Source: Magicicada septendecula (lineage: Eukaryota > Arthropoda > Insecta > Hemiptera > Cicadidae). Taken from it: DNA of 64,000 nucleotides. The notes under the pieces are model-generated. The model saw only the letters and a list, made by a program, of their open reading frames with translations, did no database searches and was not told where the DNA came from. Of the stretch, positions 47,676 through 58,179 are shown one piece after another; positions within the stretch are counted from its first letter, which is position 1; every line of letters starts with the position of its first letter. The stretch is from NCBI GenBank assembly GCA_034769895.1, contig CM068367.1, positions 688,231,548 through 688,295,547 on the forward strand, written 5' to 3'. A program made the translations under genes and the position numbers.

Positions 47676-47916
47676 ATCTTGGGAGTTCTAGTCTTATGGA
47701 GCAAGAACCTAAATATTGCAAACAGGAACAGAAATCAGTTTGATGCCATTCATTGATCGTTGTCATACAAAGTTCAATCGTTAACAGAATGTAAATTAAA
47801 CCACTAGCTAACTTCTCAAATTAGATAAAGTTAATGATATAAAGTATGTTACATATTTCCATGATTTGTCAGGCCATATTTACCTATATTTCTTGTTTAA
47901 GACCAAATTATAGTCT

Positions 47917-48138
47917 AATGAAGAAAGTTGTGTTAGTGGTTATAATCACAAACAGAATTATCACTGTTGCACACCATTATAGAAAAATTATTCCGATTAG
48001 TGCTTTCAAGCTTCTCAGCTCATCGTTAGATCGGAAATTTGAAATCAGATTTCCGATCTGACGATGAGCTGAGAAGCTTGAAAGCGCTAATCAGAATAAT
48101 TTTTCTATAGTGGTGTGCAACAGTAATAATTCTGTTTG
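47917..48138. mobile_element. Foldback PLE derivative with 12-bp target duplication
   Basis: 222-bp insertion flanked by AAATTATAGTCT (47905-47916 and 48139-48150). The two halves are inverted copies of the type-1 PLE terminal module meeting near 48040. The left half carries a dead HHR (minus, 47990-48037, core CTAACGA) and the right half an intact one (plus). Confidence 0.85.
48050..48097 (+). ncRNA. Hammerhead ribozyme motif, type 1 (right arm)
   Basis: Stem I TTTCCGAT/ATCAGAAT (6 of 8 pairs), core CTGACGA (48058-48064), one extra T, stem II GAGCT/AGCTT with loop GAGA, GAAA, stem III AG-CG-CT, A17. Cleavage is predicted after 48089. Confidence 0.72.
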
Positions 48139-48150
48139 AAATTATAGTCT

Positions 48151-49192
48151 GTTAAATTTTTCATTTGGTTTTGTTAAGCTCTGTCTGCTAGTAATTTCAT
48201 CTACTAAAGCTAGTATTTTTAATCTCAAAAGTAAAGGGTCATGACATGGTCCACAAAGCTAAGGTTGATATGGGAGTCCTCTAGTGATGCTAAAGATTGG
48301 CATCAGAAATGAGCTCTCAGAATCTCTTTGGTTCCTGAAATAACGTGCTTTGCAGATGCACATGCTAGAGATAGTTGAGATAGATTTTTATTTGTGAACA
48401 GTGATTGGTGCTACATAACACCATTTACGTAAGTGAAAGACTTTTTGATACTTGAGAAGAGAGAGAAACAAGAAAGAAATGAGTCTAATAAAAAAATTCA
48501 AGCATTGGGATCTTCAAGCTAGGGTTCCTAGAAGAAAGATTCTTGAGATTTGTAGAATGTGACCCCCTGAGTATGTTTAGCTGGTTTCTGGAGAATAGGA
48601 TACACGAGGATTATAAGGATTACTGTCCAGAACCCAATGACAGTCATAGGAGGTAGTGTGACATCATATGGTAACAATTTCTGAGACAGCATAGTAGGAA
48701 GAGTGATGAATCAAGAATGATGGAAGATTTGAAAGGGTCTTCAAGAAAAAATGACTGCTCTTGTGATGATGCAGACTTTTGAAACGAGAATGACTGAACA
48801 AGAGTTCATTTGGTTTGTTAAAGCAGTGATATAGAAGACCAATAAGATTAGAGTGTTATATATGAAATCTTGATACCAATGCCATACTTAATACATGTGA
48901 GATACCTGTATGGAATTTTCAGCATTGAAATCTTAATAATTTTTGCTCCTCCACCAGTAATAATGATCATATTTTATTGTGTTACACGTATTATGTTATA
49001 TACGGTATGTCTGATGTAAAATCAGAATCACGTGTTTAAAAATGATAATTAGTCTTTATTCTACAATATTTTTACTTCCATGTTCCTTAAGGAAATGGAA
49101 GTATGGTGATGGCAAAAAAAATCGTGTTCAAGATTATTGCAGATTCTGATTGTACTACACTCAAAACATGAAAAAAGTCGTTTTTCGAAAAG
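48151..49192. other. Unassigned DNA
   Basis: No supported ORF. Part (48480-48850) has a codon-like texture with many stops and may be an old pseudogene, but I recognise no family. Confidence 0.4.
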
Positions 49193-49236
49193 TGTCTGTC
49201 TGTCTGTGCGTCTGTCTGTCTATGTGTCTGTCTGTA
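49193..49236. repeat. (TCTG)n-rich microsatellite
   Basis: Imperfect GTCTGTCT run directly upstream of three tandem units. Confidence 0.9.
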
Positions 49237-49237
49237 G

Positions 49238-49725
49238 TTTTTTTTCTATGGCAAATGATAACTGCCGCAAATTCAAACAGAATCAAATAATTTTTTGTGT
49301 ACAGCTCTGATTTGTAGAGTACTCATGACCTATTGTTTTTGGTGAAGATCGGTTGAGGGAAAGGGGTAGTTTACCTGCAATGGTTTTTTTTTATCAAGGG
49401 TAATTTTTTTTTTTGGCACACGATAACAGCCGCAAATTCAAACAGAATCAAATAATGTTTCGCATACAGCCCTGAATTGTAGAGTTCTCAAGTCCTATTG
49501 TTTTTGGTGAAGATAGGTTAAGGGAAAGGGGTAGTTTACCTTCAACATTTTATGTTTTAACAAGGGTATTTTCTATGGCAAACGATAACAGCCGCAAATT
49601 CAAACAGAATCAAATAATTTTTTGCATACAGCCCTGAATTGTAGAGATCTCAAGGACTTTTGATTTTGGTGAAGATCGGTTAAGGGGAAGGGGTAGTTTA
49701 CCTGCAACCTTTTACGTTTTAACAA
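49238..49725. repeat. Three tandem units of about 162-165 bp
   Basis: Each has a T-run, TATGGCAAA-like, then GCCGCAAATTCAAACAGAAT (49264, 49429, 49591), then GGTGAAGAT and GGGAAAGGGGTAGTTTACCT. The copies are diverged. No coding potential was seen. Confidence 0.85.
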
Positions 49726-50562
49726 CAGTAAAGTACTTGAAAATTCATTTAAAGTTTTTCAAACTATGGTAAGTGTTAAAAATAAAATAATTTTGTTGCC
49801 AGGCAATAAAATTATAATTTTTTCATTTTAGTGTAAATCATGTATGAGTGAAAATATATCGTTCGTGGCAGGCAAGCATATCCCAATTATGTAATGTTTA
49901 CGTTTCCATTTTATTATTATGATTACTGCAATAAAAAGGCAGGGAAGACACACACACACACACACACACAAAATTTGCGTTATTTCTGGCCTCACTCATG
50001 TTTATTTTCTTACATTTGCACGCTTTTTAAATGGAAAGTGCCGAAACCCACACCAACATAACGTGTGCAAGCCGAAAAAGTGTCCAGCGTGGATAGCGAT
50101 TTGCTTCCTGTGGATCGCTGGGCAGTGTAACTGCACGTGTTTACAGAGGAACGATTCATAGACAGACTTTTCGTCTTTAAGGAATGAACTCTCTACAAGA
50201 TACTGAGGGTCCATGAGTGACTTCGGAGCGCTCCTTCTTTTCCGCGTGTTTGTTCTGTGAAACGTACACTGTAGATTCGCAGCTTTACTATAAGCAACGC
50301 TCAATAGGAAATGTTGAAAATTTTTGTCCACGGTGTACCCTCATACACACTAAACCTGCTCTGATGTTTTAATTACGGACATCATAATATTAAAACTTTG
50401 GAAACTTGAGCACTACTTAATGGAGATCAATCATTAACTTATACAAGCCACTAATTTTATGCATATTTTTTATATATATGTGTACTACGTTATCGGCAAC
50501 AAAGAAATAGTTTTTGTTAAAATTCCTTCCCGGGATGTTTGGCCGTAGTCCAATGTTTTCTA
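49726..50562. other. Intergenic DNA with an (AC)n microsatellite
   Basis: Contains (AC)n at 49948-49970. Overlapping ORFs on both strands at 50000-50330 have no recognisable domain. Confidence 0.5.
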
Positions 50563-50613
50563 CAAAACCAGACGTTTCGGCAATGCCATCGACTTCCATC
50601 ATCAGTGAAAATC
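50563..50613 (-). ncRNA. Hammerhead-like motif, type 4
   Basis: Minus strand: core CTGATGA (50605-50599), one extra T, a longer stem II (GGAAGT ... ATTGCC, one mismatch), GAAA (50578-50575), then ACGT, C17 and TGGTTTTG. Stem I pairs only over about three bases with TTTTCA. GAAACGTC is shared with the decayed motif at 15882-15924. Flanking sequence looks like a PLE end, but no coding part is attached. Confidence 0.5.
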
Positions 50614-50719
50614 GAGTGCGATAACGTGAGGTGGTATACGTTAGTGACCACAGTACTGTGGTTAAGGCTGAAGCAATAAGTAGAAAGAAGTAGTTTCTAT
50701 GGTAATATTTCATTTTGAA

Positions 50720-52083
50720 AATGACTTTTAAATATAAATCTTAGAACATGGAAGTCATGTATGGTTCTCCATACCGATTTTTTTAAATTTTATGTGGTAA
50801 GTAATACTCTAATCCTCTGATATGTTAATCTTATCTATATCCAAACAGTGAAAATATTTAAGGTATAGGTAACAAATGCCTGTATGACCCTTACATACAT
50901 GCTCTCATTTGATTCCATTCTATATCATGGCTAGAGTAGTTCCTTTTCCTTGGGAACACTTTCCAATCTTCCATCCTTCTCGAGAACTCTCTTCCTACAT
51001 AGTCCCTGTTTCTTCACAGAAACCCTCATACGGTATTTGCATAAATTACAAGGGCCATTCACAGACAGTACTGCATTTGTATTTCATATAGTATTGTTTA
51101 TCAGAAATGTTTATATGGTACAAATTTTGAGAAATTTGTGAGCAAAGGCCCTATGTATGTTGTATGAACGCATAGAAATGTTATGTTACTATTCAGTTCT
51201 GCAAACCGAACTTTTACAAAAAGGCAGTTTAACAGATTGGAATTTGTTAAGTGAGATTCCTACTTTGTGGCATCTCCACATATAATGGTATAACAATGTG
51301 AATGATTAGTTTAACATTTATAAAACATTTAAGAAAGTGGTAGATCTATAGGTTTTTGAATAAGCAAACAATGTGTCCATTCCAACAGTACCGGTACTGT
51401 TATACTTGCAAAAGGAATAAGAAGCATAAAAAGATTAGGGCAACATTTGATCAATTGGTTTCAATGTCCAGTTGTCAGAGAGAAACATTTTTATACTACA
51501 TTAATGATGTTATATTAATTATTATGTAAATAAACAAACTGGCATTTGTAAATAAGATTACTGGCATTACCAGAGGTAAAGGCATCAGTTATCTTAATGA
51601 ATACTTGTTACATCCCTTCAGTATTTTATTAATCATATCATTTTCTCTAAGTAATGCACATCAGTTAGAGAAAATAAGTAAACTTAGAGTTAATTTTCAT
51701 TAACTAAAGCTGTTCAAATTAAGTCCAGTTGATGTGTGTGTAAGTAAGTGTACTAATAGGCACCATAATTACAGGGACCATGATAAATAAAAAATGTCAG
51801 TGGCAACTGGTAGTGTTAAGAAGAGTGATTTAGATTTAAGAAATTTAGTGTTAAGAAGAGAAGGTGATCTGGCAAGTTTGGGTAAACCAGTATTTAAAAA
51901 CACTTCTATAGTAATAACATTAAACATTTATAGAATACGTGTATGTTCACATCAAAAACATATAGGATCTGTTCATTCCTAAACACTTATTAGTTGTAAA
52001 CATAAAACAGAGAAGATAAGTAGTGTAATGCATGTGCCAATGGTCAATGATATTATACAGCACACACAACTACAGGATAGAAG
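50720..52083. other. AT-rich intergenic DNA
   Basis: Nothing recognised apart from unsupported short ORFs. Confidence 0.5.
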
Positions 52084-52091
52084 GTTGCAGT

Positions 52092-52353
52092 CAGGGCCGG
52101 CGAGAGTGATCACGGGCCCCGGGGCTAAACATTCTTGGGCCCCCCCAAATAAAAACTTACCAAAATCATTACTGTTGGATTGTTAATGGTTTAGGATTTA
52201 TTAATTGACCCTACAATTCGTTATTCTTAACTTTAATCGTAAATAAATGGGTTTTACACTGTTAATAAATGGCCAGAACAAAGGCCGTTATGCGCCGGGC
52301 CCGCTTCGGGACCCCGGGCCCCGGGGCTCTGGCCCCCCCTCTCGCCGGCCCTG
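52092..52353. mobile_element. hAT-type MITE
   Basis: 262 bp with perfect 15-bp TIRs CAGGGCCGGCGAGAG and a perfect 8-bp duplication GTTGCAGT (52084-52091, 52354-52361). The ends are very GC-rich (GGGCCCCGGGGC) around an AT-rich middle. No transposase; non-autonomous. Confidence 0.92.
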
Positions 52354-52361
52354 GTTGCAGT

Positions 52362-55300
52362 ACCACTACAATCTTACTGAGATCTTTCATTGCATTTTTT
52401 TTTTATTTCTCCTGTGCTATACACTGAAATACTTACACTGGGTTGCCAATGCAAAAGTTTCATAAGTGATGTCACAAAGCAACGTTTGTTTTGGGACTGC
52501 AAAATCTCAGCAGGAGCATTGTGATTTAACTGATCAACAGAGTAAGTGATAGTTTGCCGCACAATGATATGTACATGAACTTGAAAAAAATCCATAGGAT
52601 CATGGCGGGCCTGGGGCTATTTAAGAGCCATGTATGAAATTTTTTTGTTTTGCACAATACTTTACTTTATTCAGATGATCATTTAATAAATATAATAAAC
52701 TGGGGAACTAGATATAAATAGACAATAAACCAGAAATAAATAGTTTATAACTGGAGGAAATTCTGAGTGTTAAACTTTACTGCTTTGGCTTTTACCATAA
52801 CCTTATGTACCTAAACATGTCCCCAAGTTTCATTTAAATCCGTGATCCACACTTCAGGCAGTCTCCTTGTCAGTGCAGTTTTTAATATTTCACTTGCTCA
52901 GAAAATTTTATTTAATCATTTGAAAATGACAATTGTTAAATGGACAAGCGGGGCCTGGGGCTTTAGCTCCCCATAGCCCTCTCCTTAATTCGGCGCATAG
53001 ACCTATAATTTGTTCTCAGAATATAGTAGTTTGAAAAACTTAAGAAAATAGTGTCTTTTATAAATTTGAGAATGTAATATATATAATAATAAAAAGCCAC
53101 TTTTTCTGGGGGCTGTGTAACTGTGCAACCTTATACCACTGAAAAATCTAGTAAGTTCCATTGTGATATACAGAAATACTTCATGAAAGAGACTACATTA
53201 ATTGAAGATTGTGAGTTAGGTTAAATCTAAAATACTATAGATTTATTATGTGTCTCTTCAAATATAATAAAAGAGAAGATGACTTCATCCAGAATATTTT
53301 TTTCAGTTACAGTGAAGAGAAAACTGAACAGAGTTCACTATTTAATAGAAACAAAAGCAACAAAAAAGTATGTTTTTATTGTTGATAACAGGCATCAGCA
53401 GGCTGTTGTTATTTTTGTAACCATTACCTGTGAAAGATTTTAATATTTTTTTGTTTAATTAGGGAAATTTATTTGGTATTGAATATGTTTCATCCTTTAC
53501 ACGTGTACTGTAAATTTTATTCTAGACTTGTTTCACAGACAGGAGTTTGTTATGTATGGATACTAAACAGTATCATACAAAGCTGTATCTATGTCAGTAC
53601 TATTCAGCGTCTTTCTATCAGCTGAAATCACCAGATATCAGGTGAATTCCCAGAATATGTGTTTTCAGTGGTGGAGATGTTTATATTTCAGTGTATATTT
53701 GCTGTGGCAAATGGTCAGCTATGAGTTACTGTACAGTGAAGTGCCTGAGTTTTGTAGACAGAGACAAGTCATCTAATGCGACAACATCTTCTACTGGAAA
53801 ATAACAAAATAATTGTTGTCAGAAACTGTAAGGAGACATCTGATTGCTAAAACTGTAGCAATGTAATCAGCATAGCACACAGTATCAAACTCTAGAAAGT
53901 GTACGAGTGAGTTGTATCAACATATCAATAATCACACTCCATTGTGGAACTGCATTGTCATATTCTATCATTATATGCTTGTGTATAGCAAGGACTATAA
54001 ATGCAGTAATTTTGCTAATTTACTATTAATTATAAAGCAAATTGTATGGAATTAGGATCTATTTAATGTGGAATTTTACTGATAACACTAATAAGTATTG
54101 CAAGTTTCTTAGTGTATATTATAGTCAGTTGATTTAGTCGGTAAACTGAATGTTCATAATAAAACAGCCATCAAGCCCTCACTGCATAAGAAATATGTAA
54201 TTAAAGACTACATATGTTAAAAATTAAATTCCAGACGAACTATTAAATATTCTCTGCCTGCATAAGCACTTAAAGTCCCCAATTGTTATTCTCCTTTTAA
54301 ACTTTTGCGCTTCCACTGGTGTTCACAAGCTGCTACTTGGTGTGGCTGAAGAATAATTTGTAAATCTACTAATGTACACTACCGACTGTTTTTATAAAAT
54401 AAAATGCAGGACTGTAGACAACAATCTATTCAAGACAGGAAACAGCCAACGTTTGTTAATGTGTCAGTTGCCAAATTGCATGATCAACATTTCAGACATA
54501 TTGGACAGACACATAAATAATTACACATTAGTTTCACATAATTGCAATGTTGTTTTATTTATAATGTTATGTTATTTACAATGTTATAAAGCTACTGTGT
54601 TCACTATAGGTGTTGATTACATGTATTGTCATAATAAATTTAATGTCAATTCCCATAAGAGTCAGTCGGGAAGGAAAGGAGGCTTTGATTTGCCATTTGG
54701 CCTCACTTTCAGAGTCCTGCACTAACTGCCCTCACGGCAAGGAATGGTTTATATATAACATGAATTGTTATAACAATATAACTGTTTTACGCTTCTGTAA
54801 CCCATTTCTGTATGTGTTTATGTATGTTGGATTTGCTGCAATTGTTCTTGCTAGAAGATAAAAGGAAACAATTTGACAGCATGATGTTACATGTCATATC
54901 ACCTTGCTGATCTTGGCTGACTTGTCAAGGCTAGAAAAACAATTAGGTTTTTCTGTTACTGCTCTGTGCCTGGACAAATTGTATTTTGAAGGTGAATGGT
55001 TGTAAAAATAGTACTCTTAACTAGTAACATTTTTTTCAGCTTTCCCATTACATAATTTGTCACCATCTGTCATTTTCTTTTTCTTTTTTTCGACAAATGT
55101 AAGTGTTATTGAACTCTGTAAATATTCAGTAGATTATAAATTATGGAAAAGGAAGATGTGTTGTGAAGGTTATATCTAAGGCAAGTTGTTAGGTACATTA
55201 TATACGAAACTTAAATAATATTCTTTTCCGTATCTTAATAAATAAAGAAATCTATAATAATGTAAACATCTTTCCTCATTCTTTGTTTCCACTATCTATT

Positions 55301-56073
55301 AAAACAGTCAATCAACAGCATATGTGTTGATTGAGTCATATAAACTGTCTTTTATGAAAATTTTAATGTGTTCTTATAGCAAGAAGACAATCATAAATTT
55401 ACTTAATATAGTCAACTTGTTTCTTGTGGTCATTAATTAGTTACATAATTTGTTTTCAGCAAACTAGCTTATACATAAACGATGTGAGAATATTGAGAGT
55501 TGTGTGATGTAAGTCTGTTCACTTTTTGAGCTAAGAAAAAATTCTGTTTCTATATGTCAAAAAAGTATAAGCTAATGAAAAAAAATCTTGCAAGATAATG
55601 CCCCATATGTAATATTTGGCATGATTATACAGAATACACTTTGCACTTAATGATAATTAACATGATTTTTTTTCAGTATGTCCTTTATAGTACATATAGA
55701 CGTCTACACCATAATGAGGTGCCTCAATGCTGATGTATTTGGATGATAAGCAATCTGAGCAATGAACAGTTTAATGGTTTTAAACAGCTCAGACAAATAA
55801 GAAACTGCAATCAACAACTGGTTACAAAGAGTTGTAACATAGTTATACAAACTTACCTAGAGTTATATACAGAATATACTGTGGGTGTTATGAAAAAAGG
55901 TATTAGGTGAGGTGAAAAATGAATGAGTAACTGGACTTGTGATAATGTTGGAAGTTATACTGGATGTACAAAATGAGCAGAAGCTTCCAAGAAATACGAG
56001 ACCTGATAGGAAGGAAAATATATCATTGCAGTTGATATCTTTACCTGACTGAAATACCTATCAAGGACTTTGT
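52362..56073. other. AT-rich DNA without supported genes
   Basis: About 3.7 kb. GGGCCTGGGGCT motifs near 52606 and 52951 may be scraps of another GC-rich MITE. No ORF has a recognisable domain. Confidence 0.5.
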
Positions 56074-56335
56074 AACTGAAGACTGGATGGTTTTAAGGTT
56101 GATGGTATGGGTCAGGAGTCTGACCTTACAGAAGTAGAGGAAGCTGTTTTTATGATGAGAAGCAGTTTGACCAAAAGGAGATCCTATAGAACTTGTAAAG
56201 AATGAGCCCAAAACGTTTTTCAAGTTATTGGCTGATATTTTTAATTTGGATTTTGGGGGCCAGAAAACACCTGATGAATGGAGAAAAGTGTATTCTTCAA
56301 ACACTTACAAAGTGATTGGAAATGATGTGCCACAC
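56074..56335 (+). pseudogene. Non-LTR retrotransposon RT fragment
   Basis: Translated in more than one frame it reads EVEEAVFMM, then ELVKNEPKTFFKLLADIFN and KTPDEWRKVYSS, the usual order at the start of non-LTR reverse transcriptase domains. Frameshifts and stops are present; it ends before the catalytic motif. Confidence 0.55.
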
Positions 56336-56503
56336 CAGTCATAGAGGTTATGAGCTATGGACCATACGGCCTTATGAACCCATTAACCACAATTTATGAA
56401 AAATTATAAAGTGCCATGTTGCATATGATTTCGATATGTTAAAGACCGAAATGGATTTTGAACGAATCTTGTGTATTTACTAATATTACACAATGTGTGT
56501 CTG

Positions 56504-56505
<2 letters not shown>

Positions 56506-56587
<82 letters not shown>
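56506..56587. repeat. (AG)n microsatellite
   Basis: About 41 uninterrupted GA dinucleotides. Confidence 0.97.
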
Positions 56588-56591
<4 letters not shown>

Positions 56592-56828
56592 ATAGAAATA
56601 CTGTATTAACCCTATTAAAATTGGATTTGATTGATTTGAGACATTCCTTGATACATAATGTTTAAGGGTTTGCTATTGCTCCTACTCCCTTTAAAGTATA
56701 TATTAAAGTATTTATAAATGCAGCTATAGAAAAAATCCTAAAAGAAATTTTCTAGGATGAGGGTGTGAGTGGATGATAGTAATATTCATATGCTGTACCT
56801 CTGATGATGATATAGTCTAAGAGATAGG

Positions 56829-57950
56829 GCCCTTTTATTTTTTTTACTAGGTCGATGGGATAATTTTGTCGCAAAATGTTTAAATAACTGATGGTGGAAG
56901 CGTTTCGGAAGATGAAAATGGTGACAAGCGGTGAAAGTCGGAAAATTTTGAGGTTTTTAAATCACTCGGTATATGATTGAAAATTTACAAGTAAGCACCA
57001 AATGTCGTTCTTATGCCCCATGCAAAGTGGCAGAAACAGGAGTGGAGTATAAATGGCCGGCGGAAAGCGTCAAAGTTAGGAAAATTTTGAGAAAACTTAA
57101 AGCACAAGGTATATGTCCGCCAATTTGTGTATGCAGTGTTTATAAACGTATAAGTTTGTGTGCAAAAGGGCGGAAAAAATTCGGTAGTTTTCCCTCGATG
57201 AAAATTCGGTAGATGAAAATCTCGATCGAAAGTGCCTTGAGCGCTGCGCGTTTTCTCAATGATCGCGATTCCGTCTTATTAGTTTGCCAGTAAAAATGTT
57301 CAGGATATGTCCACCACTGAAGATACGCGGTTATTGCACAACTCTTAGTCTGTTTGCTAAAAGGCAGACACCAGAATGGAAGAAAAATGTTTAAATAATA
57401 AATAATAATAATTCTAATAAAATATTATAAAAATTAATAATGCAAGCATTAGCTTTATATAAATAATTTATAAGATATCAATACTTTTTAATGAAAATTC
57501 ACTATGATATGAAAAGGTTGTATCTCATTATAATTTCATAAAATTATTTGTATCTAACGAAACTGCTGACAATTCGGTACTGAAAAGAATATGCGGCAGG
57601 TGTTTGTGGTCCCTCTAACTACCTGAACAGCAGTTTCCGTTAGACCACTGCAGCGTGCACAGCCCTAGTGGAGCGTAAGTCACAAAAATTTTCATCACAC
57701 AGTATTGATTTTGTGCTCAAAAATTTATGTTCTGGCTAAACAAAAATGGAATCTGAAAGTGTTAAACCTTTTTGTGTGTTTCAGTGTGGAAAAGAAAGTG
57801 GTGTTATCAAATTTGTTACTGATGAAAAATTGGGTATATGTAAAGAAATATTAAACGCGCGTGGTACTTTAAAATTAAAATATAACGTTGTTATTCTACC
57901 TGACGCAGTTGATAATATACATGGCTACCATTGGAAATGTTACAAACATG
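56829..57950 (+). repeat. Left inverted arm
   Basis: Closely matches the reverse complement of 60689-61809. It has a roughly 16-bp insertion near 57197 that breaks the small ORF and lacks about 20 bp near 56882. Confidence 0.88.
56973..57212 (+). pseudogene. Small Cys-rich ORF, left-arm copy
   Basis: 79 codons, the same protein as at 61373-61645 but truncated by a small insertion near 57197 that brings in a stop. Substitutions relative to the other copy change several residues but keep the cysteines. Confidence 0.5.
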
Positions 57951-57967
57951 TTAATCCGAAATGTTAA
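57746..57967 (+). pseudogene. Duplicate N-terminal module in the left arm
   Basis: Matches the first 67 or so residues of the gene at 58180-60889 (MESESVK..FCVFQCGKESG, IHGYHWKCYKH), then ends at the arm boundary. A second partial copy of the first 40 bp (GAAATGTTAAACC ...) follows at 57957-58000, just before the PLE scrap. Confidence 0.7.
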
Positions 57968-57989
57968 ACCTCTTTGTGTGTTTAAGTAT

Positions 57990-58126
57990 GGTCGAAATCA
58001 TCATCAGCCCATTTCCGATCTGATGAAGAGCTGTGAAGCTTGAAAGCGCTAATCGGAATACTTTTTCTATAGTGGTTTGCAACAATGTTAATTCTGTTTG
58101 TGATTACAACCAGTAACACAACTTTC
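57990..58126 (+). mobile_element. PLE terminal fragment with hammerhead motif
   Basis: Shares the modules TTCTATAGTGG, AATTCTGTTTGTGATTA and AACACAACTTTCTT with the type-1 insertions at 20961-21118 and 47917-48138. The left edge is approximate and no target duplication was found. Confidence 0.7.
58012..58059 (+). ncRNA. Hammerhead ribozyme motif, type 1
   Basis: Stem I TTTCCGAT/ATCGGAAT (7 of 8 pairs), canonical core CTGATGA (58020-58026), one extra A, stem II GAGCT/AGCTT with loop GTGA, GAAA, stem III AG-CG-CT, A17; cleavage after 58051. The loop and position 7 differ from the other type-1 copies while the pairs are kept. Confidence 0.75.
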
Positions 58127-58179
58127 TTAATTATTATTTTTTTTTATTTTCTAATTTTTCTTTTTAAAACACAACATAT

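Noticed and set aside
50002-50331. 109-codon ORF on the minus strand
   Set aside because: An overlapping ORF of similar length lies on the other strand and no family is recognisable.
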